Source of the DNA: Paenibacillus chondroitinus NBRC 15376 | Lineage (GTDB): Bacteria > Bacillota > Bacilli > Paenibacillales > NBRC-103111 | NCBI RefSeq assembly: GCF_004000765.1 | Contig: NZ_BILW01000017.1 | Coordinates: 62,001 to 126,000 of the forward strand | DNA: 64,000 nt | Direction: 5' to 3' | Part shown: positions 27,328-36,704 of the stretch, one piece after another | Position numbering within the stretch: the stretch's first letter is position 1 | Layout of the letters: every line of letters starts with the position of its first letter | The notes under the pieces: generated by a model | The model's database searches: none | Told to the model about the DNA's origin: nothing | Seen by the model: only the letters and a program-made list of their open reading frames with translations | Program-made: the position numbers and the translations under genes

Positions 27328-28192
27328 TAAAATTAAAGGCGGTCTCTACGGAGTAGCAGTAGGCGATGCATTAGGCGGGACGACGGAATTTATGAGCAGC
27401 CGGGAAATCCAGAAGAAATACGGATATCTCACCGATATCGTCGGTGGCGGCGTTTGGGATCTCACGCCAGGAGAAGTAACGGACGATACCATGATGACCC
27501 TTTGCGTGGCGGAAGGAATTCTAACTGACCCTCACGAACCCAAGCAGGCAATCGGCGAGAAGTTTCTCGAGTGGTACAGGTCGGATCCCAAAGATATCGG
27601 AAATATCATTAGAAGATCCCTAAGTAACTATCAAGGTAACTGGTTTGAGGCCGCGTATTCAGCTCACTTGGGTTTAGGACGAAGTGCAGGTAACGGTTCT
27701 CTTATGCGTTGTCTCCCTGTTGGTTTGATTTACCCTAATCTTTCGGATATTGAAAAGGTATCACGCTTGCAATCAAAAATGACTCATTATGATGAACGTT
27801 GCAATCAGGCGTGCGAGATATACAACCGAATCGTTTGGAGATTGCTACACGGTGAAAAGCTTACAGAGGCCATTCAAAGGGAAATTACGAACACGGAATA
27901 CGAGGATATTTTAAATGGAACTCCTGATTGTGAACCAAGCGGTTTTGTCGTCCATACGTTTCGTCACGTTCTCCACTTATTGCTGACAAGCGATTCGTTC
28001 TCGGATGTTGTTGAGCGGGCAGCTAACTTGGGGGGAGATTCGGATACCATAGGGGCTATAGCAGGCGGTCTTGCGGGAGTCCATTATGGCTATGAGGGGA
28101 TACCTGAGCGATATTCGGGTGTGATTCTTATTAAGGATAGGCTTGATGCTTTGTCGGAACGGATTTTTGGGTTGCGTGATAGGTTGGTTTGA
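27314..28192 (+). CDS. ADP-ribosylglycohydrolase (DraG/ARH family)
   Basis: 292 residues, all-helical dinuclear-metal hydrolase. Metal-binding motifs are intact: GDALGGTTEF near the N-terminus, the EVTDDTMMTL segment (about 55-64), LGRSAGNGSLMR, and GGDSDTIGAIAGGLAG (about 239-254). Such enzymes remove ADP-ribose from Arg, Ser or nucleic acids, or cleave O-acetyl-ADP-ribose. AAGAGGGAGATG upstream provides the ribosome binding site. The overlap with the PARG-like gene and the NADAR and NrtR-like genes upstream define an ADP-ribose-processing operon. No ADP-ribosyltransferase is present in the window. Confidence 0.92.
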   Translation: MSLNSKIKGGLYGVAVGDALGGTTEFMSSREIQKKYGYLTDIVGGGVWDLTPGEVTDDTMMTLCVAEGILTDPHEPKQAIGEKFLEWYRSDPKDIGNIIRRSLSNYQGNWFEAAYSAHLGLGRSAGNGSLMRCLPVGLIYPNLSDIEKVSRLQSKMTHYDERCNQACEIYNRIVWRLLHGEKLTEAIQREITNTEYEDILNGTPDCEPSGFVVHTFRHVLHLLLTSDSFSDVVERAANLGGDSDTIGAIAGGLAGVHYGYEGIPERYSGVILIKDRLDALSERIFGLRDRLV

Positions 28193-28262
28193 GTTGTTAA
28201 GGTAGATCTGCAGGTAGAGTGATAAGTGGATATGGAGTTTTAGTAGGTATTTATACAACAAA

Positions 28263-28290
28263 ACCCAGCCTTTATGAGGGCTGGGTTCTT
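28263..28290 (+). terminator. Terminator after the ADP-ribose operon (duplicate of 17711)
   Basis: ACCCAGCC / GGCTGGGT hairpin nearly identical to that at 17711-17739, including about 40 nt of flanking sequence. Confidence 0.75.
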
Positions 28291-28299
28291 TGGTAACTG

Positions 28300-28475
28300 A
28301 TGAATTAAATTGAGCGGAGTGGATTTCCATCTTTTGAAGATTAATGATCATTTCACCGCTTTTTAATAGGTCGAAACAATCAATCAAATAATATAATTAA
28401 TTTCTTCATGTATAACACCAAAATCAATAGATATATCCTTTAGAACTAATGAGTTTAATTGGATGTGATCGACAA
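28300..28475 (-). pseudogene. Fragment of a second retropepsin-like protease gene
   Basis: Closely similar to 17755-17930, the 3' end of the aspartic protease gene, in the same orientation and with the same adjoining terminator. Only the C-terminal third remains and it carries an in-frame stop and small changes. The rest of 28476-29212 is AT-rich with short broken frames (for example 28490-28615) and no gene I recognise. Confidence 0.75.
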
Positions 28476-29212
28476 GATGGAGAACATTGATGAAGATGAA
28501 CGTAAATTCAGGGTATATCGCTGAGTTATTTCAATGCTATATCGAATCATTGAAATGTGAAAATGCATTACAAAATTTTAAAAAACCAGCCATCATCGAA
28601 TTCAAAACTTCTTAATCCGATTTTGGGGAAATATAATGTGGTTAAATATGTTCAGAGAATTAGTATTGTCTAGTAGTCGGTTGGCTTGTAATTGTATTTT
28701 GCAATATATTCATAAACCAATAGTAGCGATTGGACACCTCAAGTAAGAAGGAATGAAAAAAATCTGCTTGTCACTAAACGATATCTCAATAATAGAAGTG
28801 TTATTGAATATGACCGCCACTGTAACGAGTATGCAGTTGATGTGAATGAATAAGGGCAATTGTATGTGATTATCGCAACGCAAAGTAATGTATAGATTAA
28901 AAAACTGTTGGGATAGGGTTAGCTCTTGATTCCTACGACTTAACAGATATTTGTATACGAATGCGTAAGCGCTTCCGCATAGAGGATGCCTTGAACAGAT
29001 GTTAGCTCTGAGTGTCAGTGCTTCATGATTTTCCATGTTGACGGAATGAGTGAAACGAGCCCGAGAACTGCATCTTGGAAGGAGCATTGTAGAGAAATTC
29101 TTGGAACGGGCGAAGCAGAAAGTTGAAGAAGCAAAAAATGAGCAGCCTATTCCTATTGGAGTAACTTTCTTTTTAATCTATAATAGTAAAATATGGGAAT
29201 TAAAGAGTTGCT

Positions 29213-29479
29213 ATGAGTAATGAAAAATTAGCATTAGATGTTATCTTTGAGACAAGCGTATGGGTTTTATCGTTAATTCCAGGTGCTGAAATAATCGTCG
29301 ATCCTGTTAAGTCTGTAGTTTCAGATTACGTAATAATCCAATTATCAAAGCGGGAGGAATTTAGGGATAATACCTATTGGATTAAAAGAAATAAAAGGGA
29401 ATATGTAAAGATTAATCTACTTCATTATGACAATCTATATGGTTATGCAGTAGACATCAAAGAGATGTCAACACATTAA
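29213..29479 (+). CDS. Small hypothetical protein
   Basis: 88 residues from ATG 29213, with only a weak AAAGAG upstream. N-terminal half moderately hydrophobic (VIFETSVWVLSLIPGAEIIV), C-terminal half charged and Tyr-rich. No recognised domain. It precedes the 1251-residue SEC-C protein by 33 nt in the same direction and shares its AT-rich composition, so the two may be one transferred unit. Confidence 0.55.
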   Translation: MSNEKLALDVIFETSVWVLSLIPGAEIIVDPVKSVVSDYVIIQLSKREEFRDNTYWIKRNKREYVKINLLHYDNLYGYAVDIKEMSTH

Positions 29480-29512
29480 AATGGAAATAAAGTAGTCTCG
29501 AGACTTTTTTAA

Positions 29513-32500
29513 ATGGAGAGTGTGAAGGTGAAGATCGGAAGAAATAAACCGTGTTCCTGTGGTAGTGGTAAGAAGTATAAAAAATGTTGTTTAGGAATAA
29601 ATGAAACTAATATTGGAAAAACAAGCTTCAGTTCTTCTAATTATGGGGACAATTTTCCTTTCTTAGAAATGAAAATCAAAGCATTAAAGTCTATTTTTGA
29701 AAGGTATTCTTTCGAGGATTTAGTAAAAGCAGTTTTTTGTATAAATATAAATCTTAATAATCGTTCAGCCATTGAGAATGCATTAGCACTTAATGGATGC
29801 TTAATACAACATGATAAATTCGGGGATAAAAGCATAGATAATTATGCGGATTTTACCAATTTTTTTAATGAAGTTTCAAAAGTTCTTACTGTTAGTAGCT
29901 ACGATGATTACACTATTGAAGATTTCGGAGAAGTGAAGTTTTACTGGAATAATAGAGCTTATAGTGTCATTCTAGGAACAGGACATGAACAAGTTTTTGG
30001 GGCTATTCAATTTTTGCCTAAATTGGCGAAGATTCTGAAAAAAGAGGATATGTTAAAAGAAGTGTTAGAGTATTCATCAAATATGATTGAATATTTTAAA
30101 AGCAATAACGTTTCCAATAATCAAGTAGAAGTAAAATATTTATTACCATCTGAGAATTTGTTCCAATCTGTGCAAGATTATTTTGAGTTGAATTTGCATA
30201 ATACAGTAAGCGATTTGGCTAGCTTCTTTACGAAGGAAACATCATTAATAGAAAAAAAGCACTTTGTAATTAAGTTAGAAAGTTTATATCCTCTCTTTAA
30301 TACATCCATAATAGTTGATTTTTATAGTATTTTACTTAAACAAGCAACACAATCCCAAATTATCGATCATATTAATCTTACAATTTTATATAATATTGAG
30401 GAAATTTGTAGACTACAAGATAAAGAGCATCCACAAATACTTTTCCCTATTTCTACTACTAAAAATGGGAAATTCACATCGAAAAAGCCGTATGTGTTTG
30501 TAGCATTAGCAAAAAAAATAGCCATTCTTGCTATAAATTCAGATCAATTTGAAACACAAGAGTTAGATAATGAATTAAACAGGATTTATGACTTACATCA
30601 ACAAGATAAACTGAATTTTGTTGAAGTGGTCAAAGAAAAAAGTAGTGATGGTTATAGAGGAATAACCATTTCAAAAGATACCAAGCTCTCAGTAATATTA
30701 TTTAATAGTTTTACTGATGTTACGGGATATTGCTTTCAGTTTAGTGAGAGAAACCAAAAATATTTTACATGTTCAGCAATTGATATGATGTATATGATTG
30801 GCTTTATGGAAGGTATTGATGAGTTAGGACTTTACTTAACTCAGGATAGAGAACAAGAATATGAACAGTTCTTTGGGTTTGGAGGAGAAGCCACACATTT
30901 TATATCGTGGAAGCAGATGAATCACATGTTTTCTAAAGGTGCTATCTCTTATGGAATGATTAGCATAATGCCAGGTACAGCAGATGAATACGTATGGGAT
31001 CACTTTAGAACTAATTTAGGCAATTATCCGTGGGGAATGAATGACTTTATGTTCTGCAATCCTTTTGTTTGGAAAATTAAACGGCTTGAAGAGGGTTATT
31101 ACGAATATGTAAATAAACTCTCCAAAGGTTTTGGAGGCTTCGGAAAGAAATTTATTAATGGTTGCTTCATTTTTTTTACCCATAATGTAGAATTTTTAAA
31201 GGGACAAGATTTTTCTAATAAACAAATTGATTTAATAAATTTAATTGATGATTTAAATCTTAGAAAAATCAAAAGATATTCCGAGTGGTTCCAAGAAAAT
31301 GCTTTTTTTAATAATCGTTTTCTTCAGTTAATGGACATGCCAATTTCGTATGCCAAGAGAGTGGATTATACTGGTTTTACAAACGACATTGAGCGACTTT
31401 ATGTTTATAGTGATTTATATTTTACCGAGAAAGAAATAATTATCAGGTATTCGGTTAACGCAGATAAATTATATCAAGATATTGAAGCGTCACAGAATAG
31501 GAGTGTTGAAACAATATACTTCTTAGAGCTACTCCGACCATTAGAATTCTATATACCAAAAGAATATACGATGTTAAAAAAACAATTAGAAAATGATATG
31601 GATTTGCCTAAAGAAGTTGGAGTAGTATCTGTTGAATTAGATTACTATTGGTCGGATAAAAGTATTGGGTTTAATGTACCTGATAAGGCTTTTCAAGATG
31701 CAAGAAAAATTATTGCAGAAATTTGCCTATTAAAAGGTATTAATCAAGGTATGTATGAGGGAAAAGAGGCAACTAAAATTATTCGAACAATGCAGGCTGA
31801 ATTGATTAGTTTTTTAGAAGAAAGGGTACAGGTATTTGAGAATAATGATTTACATCAAAAACTATTAAACCTATATGCAGATAGTATCCATAATATAAAT
31901 ATTCATAAGAAACGATATGGTAGCTTTCAAGATGTCGAAAAAGAAGTACGGGAAGAAGTTCGAGAAAAAATTATTAAAATGCGTGAAGAGGAGAGACACC
32001 ATTTACGAGTTATTCAATATCTACTAGAAACAAATTTGAGCATCCTTAGGGACGTTAATATTCCGGTAAACCATTGTAGTAGTTCAGATATTGATTTTTT
32101 ACTCGCCTTTTCTAATTGGTTAGTAGTATTACAGGACAATGCTGATATTTGTTATAACAGTGCAAGAAGTCACAAGATTGAAGTGGACTCTGAATACCTA
32201 GTGAATATACTTGAGGTTGAATCAATCTCTGAGTTTGAAAGAGTAGTAGGCAAAAGAATATACGAAAATAGTGATTATAGTATCAGAGGAGACGAAGAGG
32301 ATACAGCTTTTTTAAATCAAGTAATGGATAATTTTAAAGTGGATACTAATATTGACTTTAAGAATCTTATGTCTCTTATTGAATATTTACAGTTGACCTT
32401 CATGGAAAATGCGTTTGGTGAATGTTTACCGAATGTATTTGTTCTAAATATTACTGATCTTATTAATGGGTTTATGGAAGTTATAGAAGGGGCAATAAGT

Positions 32501-33268
32501 GAAAATGAAATATTAGAAATATTAAAGTTTTTAACTTCGGAGGGTGTTACCTTTAAATTATGGAGAGGAAAGATACAGAGCTTTTTGCCAATTAATGAAA
32601 GAGTGAACCGTGACAATCGGTTTGACGTAAAACCTTTAGTTAAAAGAAATGAGCAGATTATATTCTCACCAGTAGTCATGAAGGAGCTTCATAATAAATG
32701 GAGGAATGGTCTCGCAGACTTCTATCCACCATACGAAATAGGCTTGGAAAATACCGTGAAAATATTAGGGCAATGGAAGAAACGTTATGAAGATTTAATG
32801 GTGAAAGATATTGCTAAGATTTTCAAAGAAAATGGTTTCTCTCATATATGGCCTGATGCTAAATTGCATTCTCTAGACAAGTCTGGTAATCATCCTAAGG
32901 AATTAGGGGACTATGATGTTTTGGCTGTTAATGAGGAAAAAAGGGAAGTATGGTTAATTGAGAGTAAAGTTCTGAGTAAAGTGGGGTCTTTTTACGAAGG
33001 ACACATGCAGCAATATAACTTCTTTTTGAATCACAAATACGATGAGAAGTTTCAAAAAAGAATTGAATACATGAATAATCACTATAGAGATTTTTTAACT
33101 TCTCAGAATATAATGAGTAAATATGATTATGAGATTGTACCTTATATGGTAACGAATAAGATATTTACATCAAGATATAAAGATATTGAATATCCGATCG
33201 TAAGTATATATGAATTTAAAGAATTGTTTAAAAGTATGAATAGCAAGTTCAAGTTATTAGAAGACTGA
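29513..33268 (+). CDS. Giant SEC-C motif protein with C-terminal PD-(D/E)XK-like nuclease domain
   Basis: About 1251 residues, markedly AT-rich. Residues ~8-27 are a SEC-C zinc motif (RNKPCSCGSGKKYKKCCLG). The long middle has no recognised domain; one stretch (about 820-850) is charged and probably coiled coil. Near the C-terminus (about 1130-1155) GDYDVLAVN followed by EVWLIESK fits the D...E-X-K core of PD-(D/E)XK nucleases, with a helix carrying Gln shortly after (MQQYNFF). GTG at 29522 or 29528 is an alternative start, since GGAGAG lies at 29514-29519. Context is a defence-type region. A nucleic-acid-cleaving defence role is inference; the motif suggests catalytic competence. Confidence 0.7.
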   Translation: MESVKVKIGRNKPCSCGSGKKYKKCCLGINETNIGKTSFSSSNYGDNFPFLEMKIKALKSIFERYSFEDLVKAVFCININLNNRSAIENALALNGCLIQHDKFGDKSIDNYADFTNFFNEVSKVLTVSSYDDYTIEDFGEVKFYWNNRAYSVILGTGHEQVFGAIQFLPKLAKILKKEDMLKEVLEYSSNMIEYFKSNNVSNNQVEVKYLLPSENLFQSVQDYFELNLHNTVSDLASFFTKETSLIEKKHFVIKLESLYPLFNTSIIVDFYSILLKQATQSQIIDHINLTILYNIEEICRLQDKEHPQILFPISTTKNGKFTSKKPYVFVALAKKIAILAINSDQFETQELDNELNRIYDLHQQDKLNFVEVVKEKSSDGYRGITISKDTKLSVILFNSFTDVTGYCFQFSERNQKYFTCSAIDMMYMIGFMEGIDELGLYLTQDREQEYEQFFGFGGEATHFISWKQMNHMFSKGAISYGMISIMPGTADEYVWDHFRTNLGNYPWGMNDFMFCNPFVWKIKRLEEGYYEYVNKLSKGFGGFGKKFINGCFIFFTHNVEFLKGQDFSNKQIDLINLIDDLNLRKIKRYSEWFQENAFFNNRFLQLMDMPISYAKRVDYTGFTNDIERLYVYSDLYFTEKEIIIRYSVNADKLYQDIEASQNRSVETIYFLELLRPLEFYIPKEYTMLKKQLENDMDLPKEVGVVSVELDYYWSDKSIGFNVPDKAFQDARKIIAEICLLKGINQGMYEGKEATKIIRTMQAELISFLEERVQVFENNDLHQKLLNLYADSIHNINIHKKRYGSFQDVEKEVREEVREKIIKMREEERHHLRVIQYLLETNLSILRDVNIPVNHCSSSDIDFLLAFSNWLVVLQDNADICYNSARSHKIEVDSEYLVNILEVESISEFERVVGKRIYENSDYSIRGDEEDTAFLNQVMDNFKVDTNIDFKNLMSLIEYLQLTFMENAFGECLPNVFVLNITDLINGFMEVIEGAISENEILEILKFLTSEGVTFKLWRGKIQSFLPINERVNRDNRFDVKPLVKRNEQIIFSPVVMKELHNKWRNGLADFYPPYEIGLENTVKILGQWKKRYEDLMVKDIAKIFKENGFSHIWPDAKLHSLDKSGNHPKELGDYDVLAVNEEKREVWLIESKVLSKVGSFYEGHMQQYNFFLNHKYDEKFQKRIEYMNNHYRDFLTSQNIMSKYDYEIVPYMVTNKIFTSRYKDIEYPIVSIYEFKELFKSMNSKFKLLED

Positions 33269-33429
33269 AATCATAAGGGTTTATGGGGACAAATTGGGTG
33301 CGAAATTCAGCATAAAGCTTCACATCGCTGCCGCGGGAGCCTAAAGTCCATTTCAAAGAATGCAGTAACAGAAAGGTATTGCTGGTTTTAACATGAAGCA
33401 CCATAGCAGGGTATAATCCCCATACAATG

Positions 33430-33454
33430 CATGTGGAGTTGGTTGTTTTGCTAG
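33430..33454 (+). repeat. Dispersed 25-nt element, copy B (methyltransferase 3'-end-like)
   Basis: Matches copy A at about 20 of 25 positions. In frame, 33409-33465 reads GYNPHTMHVELVVLLEIK and stop, resembling the VDMFPHTxHVExVVLL end of TrmA/RlmD family enzymes. No methyltransferase body is present upstream. Confidence 0.6.
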
Positions 33455-33477
33455 AAATTAAATAAAATATTTCATTC

Positions 33478-33513
33478 AAAAAACAAGTGCAACCAAAAGT
33501 GCACTTGTTTTTT
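33478..33513. terminator. Strong bidirectional terminator
   Basis: AAAAAACAAGTGCA (33478-33491), 8-nt loop, TGCACTTGTTTTTT (33500-33513): a perfect 14-bp inverted repeat with T tracts in both directions. It separates the SEC-C gene from the restriction block. Confidence 0.88.
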
Positions 33514-33600
33514 GCTTCCCACTATATTACAAATTCCTATCAAATAAAACAGAAGTCATGATACAATTTACCTATATTAATTTAAGGGGAGACTCCATCG

Positions 33601-33948
33601 GTTATTTCAATTGTTTGTTTTAGTCTAAGAGCTGATTTAAAAGTCAAAGTATCTACTGAGGTTATTTATTCTAAATACTTAGTCAGTACAATTGAAAAAT
33701 ACAATGACCTTGTCATTTCTAGTGAATTATATCAATCATTTCAGAAGGCTACGTTACAAGATAATAAGGCTTAAAAAGAGCATGTTCAAGCAATTCGTAA
33801 TGAATTAGCAGACAAGTCCAACAAGGTAGCAAATAAAGAGTGCCCTAAATGTGGTGGAAATTTAGTTGATCGAGTTGGAATTATCCCTAGTGTAGATTTA
33901 TCCATAAAAGCATATAGCAACGATTTAAGATATTTAGAGAAAAGGTGA
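33601..33948 (+). pseudogene. NERD-domain / zinc-ribbon protein remnant
   Basis: One frame reads through FSLRADLKVKVSTEVIYSKY, STIEKYNDLVISSELYQ and, after an in-frame TAA at 33773-33775, KEHVQAIRNELADKSNK and ECPKCGGNLVDRVG. This matches the C-terminal half of NERD (nuclease-related) proteins that end in a topoisomerase-type zinc ribbon. The N-terminal half is missing, and the second Cys pair of the ribbon is replaced by unrelated sequence. The frame ends at TGA 33946-33948, inside the ribosome binding site of the McrB-like gene. Confidence 0.7.
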
Positions 33949-33956
33949 CTCGTGCG

Positions 33957-36704
33957 ATGCTCCCGACCGGACTTAGTAATATCTTCACCAACAAACAAAA
34001 ATCCTACAAAATGGTGCTAATCATAGCACTATTAACCGAAATACAAGCCTCAGGTAAAAGAGAGGCAGCCTTATCACAGATAAAACAACGATTCCTCTCA
34101 CTCCTACAGGAGAGAGAGTCAAACTGCCTTCCAGTCGATCAACCACCAGAAAAAGCCGGAACAAGCTGGAATAGCATGACCGTTACTAACGTACAGTCCG
34201 TCATCTCAACCCCGATCGCAGCACTTTCCTCCATTTTGGAGCAAACGAGCGATTCCATAGGTTTTAAGAAAGAGCTATACGAGTCGTGGTCTGACGATGT
34301 ACTAAGTGAACTTTATCAATATGCTCAAACTGAGCTGGAGAACTATTACAATCAGAAGAACCAGAGCACTTTATCATTAAAAGAAGCACTATCCGACATT
34401 TTATCCACCTACCTAGTCGCGAAAAGGGAAACCTTTGCCGCACATAGATTAGGTAATTTAGTGCGTCAACTAATCCCGACTGAACTCAGGAAACTCCCGT
34501 TTATGCACCCTGATCTGAAAATCCAAGGATCAGTCGGCCAAGGTAACTGGGCAACGATTCCGTGGATCGCCATCATGGATAAGCGAATCACTGAGACAAC
34601 ACGTCAGGGTGAGTATCTGGTCTATCTTTTCGCGGAAGATATGAAATCTGTGTACCTCACGTTCATGCAAGGAGTCACAATTCCTGTCGAAACAAAAGGG
34701 AAACAAGCAGCTTACCAATACTTTAAACAAAAAGTCCAAGAAATCCGTGATCTACTCCCACTCGAGGGAATGGCGAAGGATGATGCTATTTACTTAACGT
34801 CTGGTGGTCTAGGCCAGGATTATCAAGTATCTACCATCGCGTATTATCGATATGATATAGATCATTTGCCGGAGGATGAGCAGCTAATCTCTGATCTTAA
34901 TAATGCTGTTACCAACTATAATGAGTATGTAAATAAGAGCATCAACTCCAATGAGGAAGCAGAACGACTAGTAAGCTTCAACTACACGATAAGCCATCTT
35001 TACGCCGGACAAGGTATCATCCATTACTTATATCATCACGGACCAGAAGCGGTCACATTAGATGAACTAATCTCAAACCAAGGCTCAATCCTTCTCTCTG
35101 GAGATGATGTAAAACATCCAAAAGAGCGAATTCGCCATTTAGGACGAGCCCTACAGGACTTAGGTTTACTAAATATAAATGAGAATAACTTTTCATTAAC
35201 TGAGCTTGGAAAAGAATATGCCGACCATTTTAACGATAATAAATGGGAACTTAGTGATCCACAAGTTAAGCTAATCCGAGATCAGTTAAATCGCGCTAAA
35301 AACCAAACGCCACTTGTAAGAAGCATCAATAAGGCTATAGAGATCTGTCAACAACTAGGCAGTTTCACATTAGATCAATTCGTGCCAATCTTCATTGATG
35401 CTCTTGGTATGCAAGAAACTTGGGGTGAGGTTACCCAGAAGCAACGCTCTATTTTCATGCTCAACTGGTTAGAGATCCTAAAATTCATTTCAAAATCAGG
35501 TCAGCAGTACACGTACACCGAGTGGGAGGAGAGACCTCTTGTGGATTTATTAACCGTAAGTGAGCGAGTAGCCACGATCAAAAATTTCATAGCAAGCAAA
35601 GGGTTCATGTACCCGGTCCATTGGATCGAGAACTTTTTCCTATCCCTAAAAGCAAAGCCTTTCGTAATACTGGCGGGGGTATCTGGCACGGGGAAAACGA
35701 AGTTAGTCAAGCTGTTCGCTGAGGCAGTAGGAGCGACGGCGAGTAATGGCCAATTCACTTTGATCCCCGTTAGACCGGATTGGAGTGACCCTTCGGATCT
35801 TTTGGGATATAAAGATTTGTCTGGTGTTTTTCGCCCAGGTAAGTTAACGGAAGTATTGGTTGAGGCCTCGAAGCCAGCCAATCAGGATAAGCCTTATTTT
35901 ATATGCTTGGATGAAATGAACTTGGCTAGGGTTGAGCACTATTTCAGCGATTTGTTGAGTGTGCTTGAAACGCAAGAATGGCATAACCAACGGATTGTGA
36001 CAACGTCGCTCATACATAGAGACTCCTTACAGAATGAGTCAGATAAGCAACTGTACGGCAACCTCTATTTGCCAGACAATGTGTACATCATCGGAACGGT
36101 AAATATGGATGAGACGACGCATCCTTTTAGCAAAAAAGTATTGGACCGCGCCAACACCATCGAGTTCAATTATATCGAGCTTGGTCAATATCCATCTGTG
36201 GAGGAAGCAAGTAATACCGAGGTGGCTACTGTTCCTCCTAATTCAGTCCTGCGAAGCGAGTATTTGCAGCTTATTGATGTGTATCGTGACTATAAGCTAC
36301 TGACGGAAGAGATAACGGAGTTGTTGGTGAAAATAAATAGTATTTTGGAGCAGATTCACTCCCATGTTGGATTTAGAATTAGGGATGCTGTGTGCTTCTA
36401 TATGATCTATAATGAACGGTATGCGTTGCTTAGCAAAGAAGCGGCTTTTGATATGCAGTTGTTACAGAAGATTTTGCCCCGTATTCAAGGGAGTAACTTG
36501 TCGGTGAAAAAAGCATTACTTCAACTCATGCAGGTTGCACAGGATCGTAGTTTGCCCCTAGCGGAGTATATGGAGGATGCCTCCAAACTGTATCTTTCAT
36601 ATGAAACGTTGGCAGCATCTAAATACCCACAAAGTGCAAGGAAAATCGCCTTCATGCTACGGAGGTTAGAAGAAGATGGCTTCACTTCATACTGGCTCTC
36701 CTAA
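33957..36704 (+). CDS. McrB-like AAA+ NTPase of a type IV restriction system
   Basis: About 915 residues; ATG 33957 has AAAGGTG at 9 nt (GTG 33945 is the alternative). Around residues 180-255 lies an MrcB N-terminal/DUF3578-type domain (GSVGQGNWATIPWIAI; YLVYLFAEDMKSVYL). The C-terminal AAA+ domain has Walker A GVSGTGKT (about 572-579), Walker B FICLDEMNLARVEH (about 647-660) with the McrB-type DEMNLARVE, and IIGTVNMDETTHPFSKKVLDRA, the sensor/arginine-finger region in which the usual MNTADRS is replaced by NMDETT. Predicted motor that translocates on modified DNA and activates the nuclease encoded by the overlapping downstream gene. Confidence 0.88.
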   Translation: MLPTGLSNIFTNKQKSYKMVLIIALLTEIQASGKREAALSQIKQRFLSLLQERESNCLPVDQPPEKAGTSWNSMTVTNVQSVISTPIAALSSILEQTSDSIGFKKELYESWSDDVLSELYQYAQTELENYYNQKNQSTLSLKEALSDILSTYLVAKRETFAAHRLGNLVRQLIPTELRKLPFMHPDLKIQGSVGQGNWATIPWIAIMDKRITETTRQGEYLVYLFAEDMKSVYLTFMQGVTIPVETKGKQAAYQYFKQKVQEIRDLLPLEGMAKDDAIYLTSGGLGQDYQVSTIAYYRYDIDHLPEDEQLISDLNNAVTNYNEYVNKSINSNEEAERLVSFNYTISHLYAGQGIIHYLYHHGPEAVTLDELISNQGSILLSGDDVKHPKERIRHLGRALQDLGLLNINENNFSLTELGKEYADHFNDNKWELSDPQVKLIRDQLNRAKNQTPLVRSINKAIEICQQLGSFTLDQFVPIFIDALGMQETWGEVTQKQRSIFMLNWLEILKFISKSGQQYTYTEWEERPLVDLLTVSERVATIKNFIASKGFMYPVHWIENFFLSLKAKPFVILAGVSGTGKTKLVKLFAEAVGATASNGQFTLIPVRPDWSDPSDLLGYKDLSGVFRPGKLTEVLVEASKPANQDKPYFICLDEMNLARVEHYFSDLLSVLETQEWHNQRIVTTSLIHRDSLQNESDKQLYGNLYLPDNVYIIGTVNMDETTHPFSKKVLDRANTIEFNYIELGQYPSVEEASNTEVATVPPNSVLRSEYLQLIDVYRDYKLLTEEITELLVKINSILEQIHSHVGFRIRDAVCFYMIYNERYALLSKEAAFDMQLLQKILPRIQGSNLSVKKALLQLMQVAQDRSLPLAEYMEDASKLYLSYETLAASKYPQSARKIAFMLRRLEEDGFTSYWLS

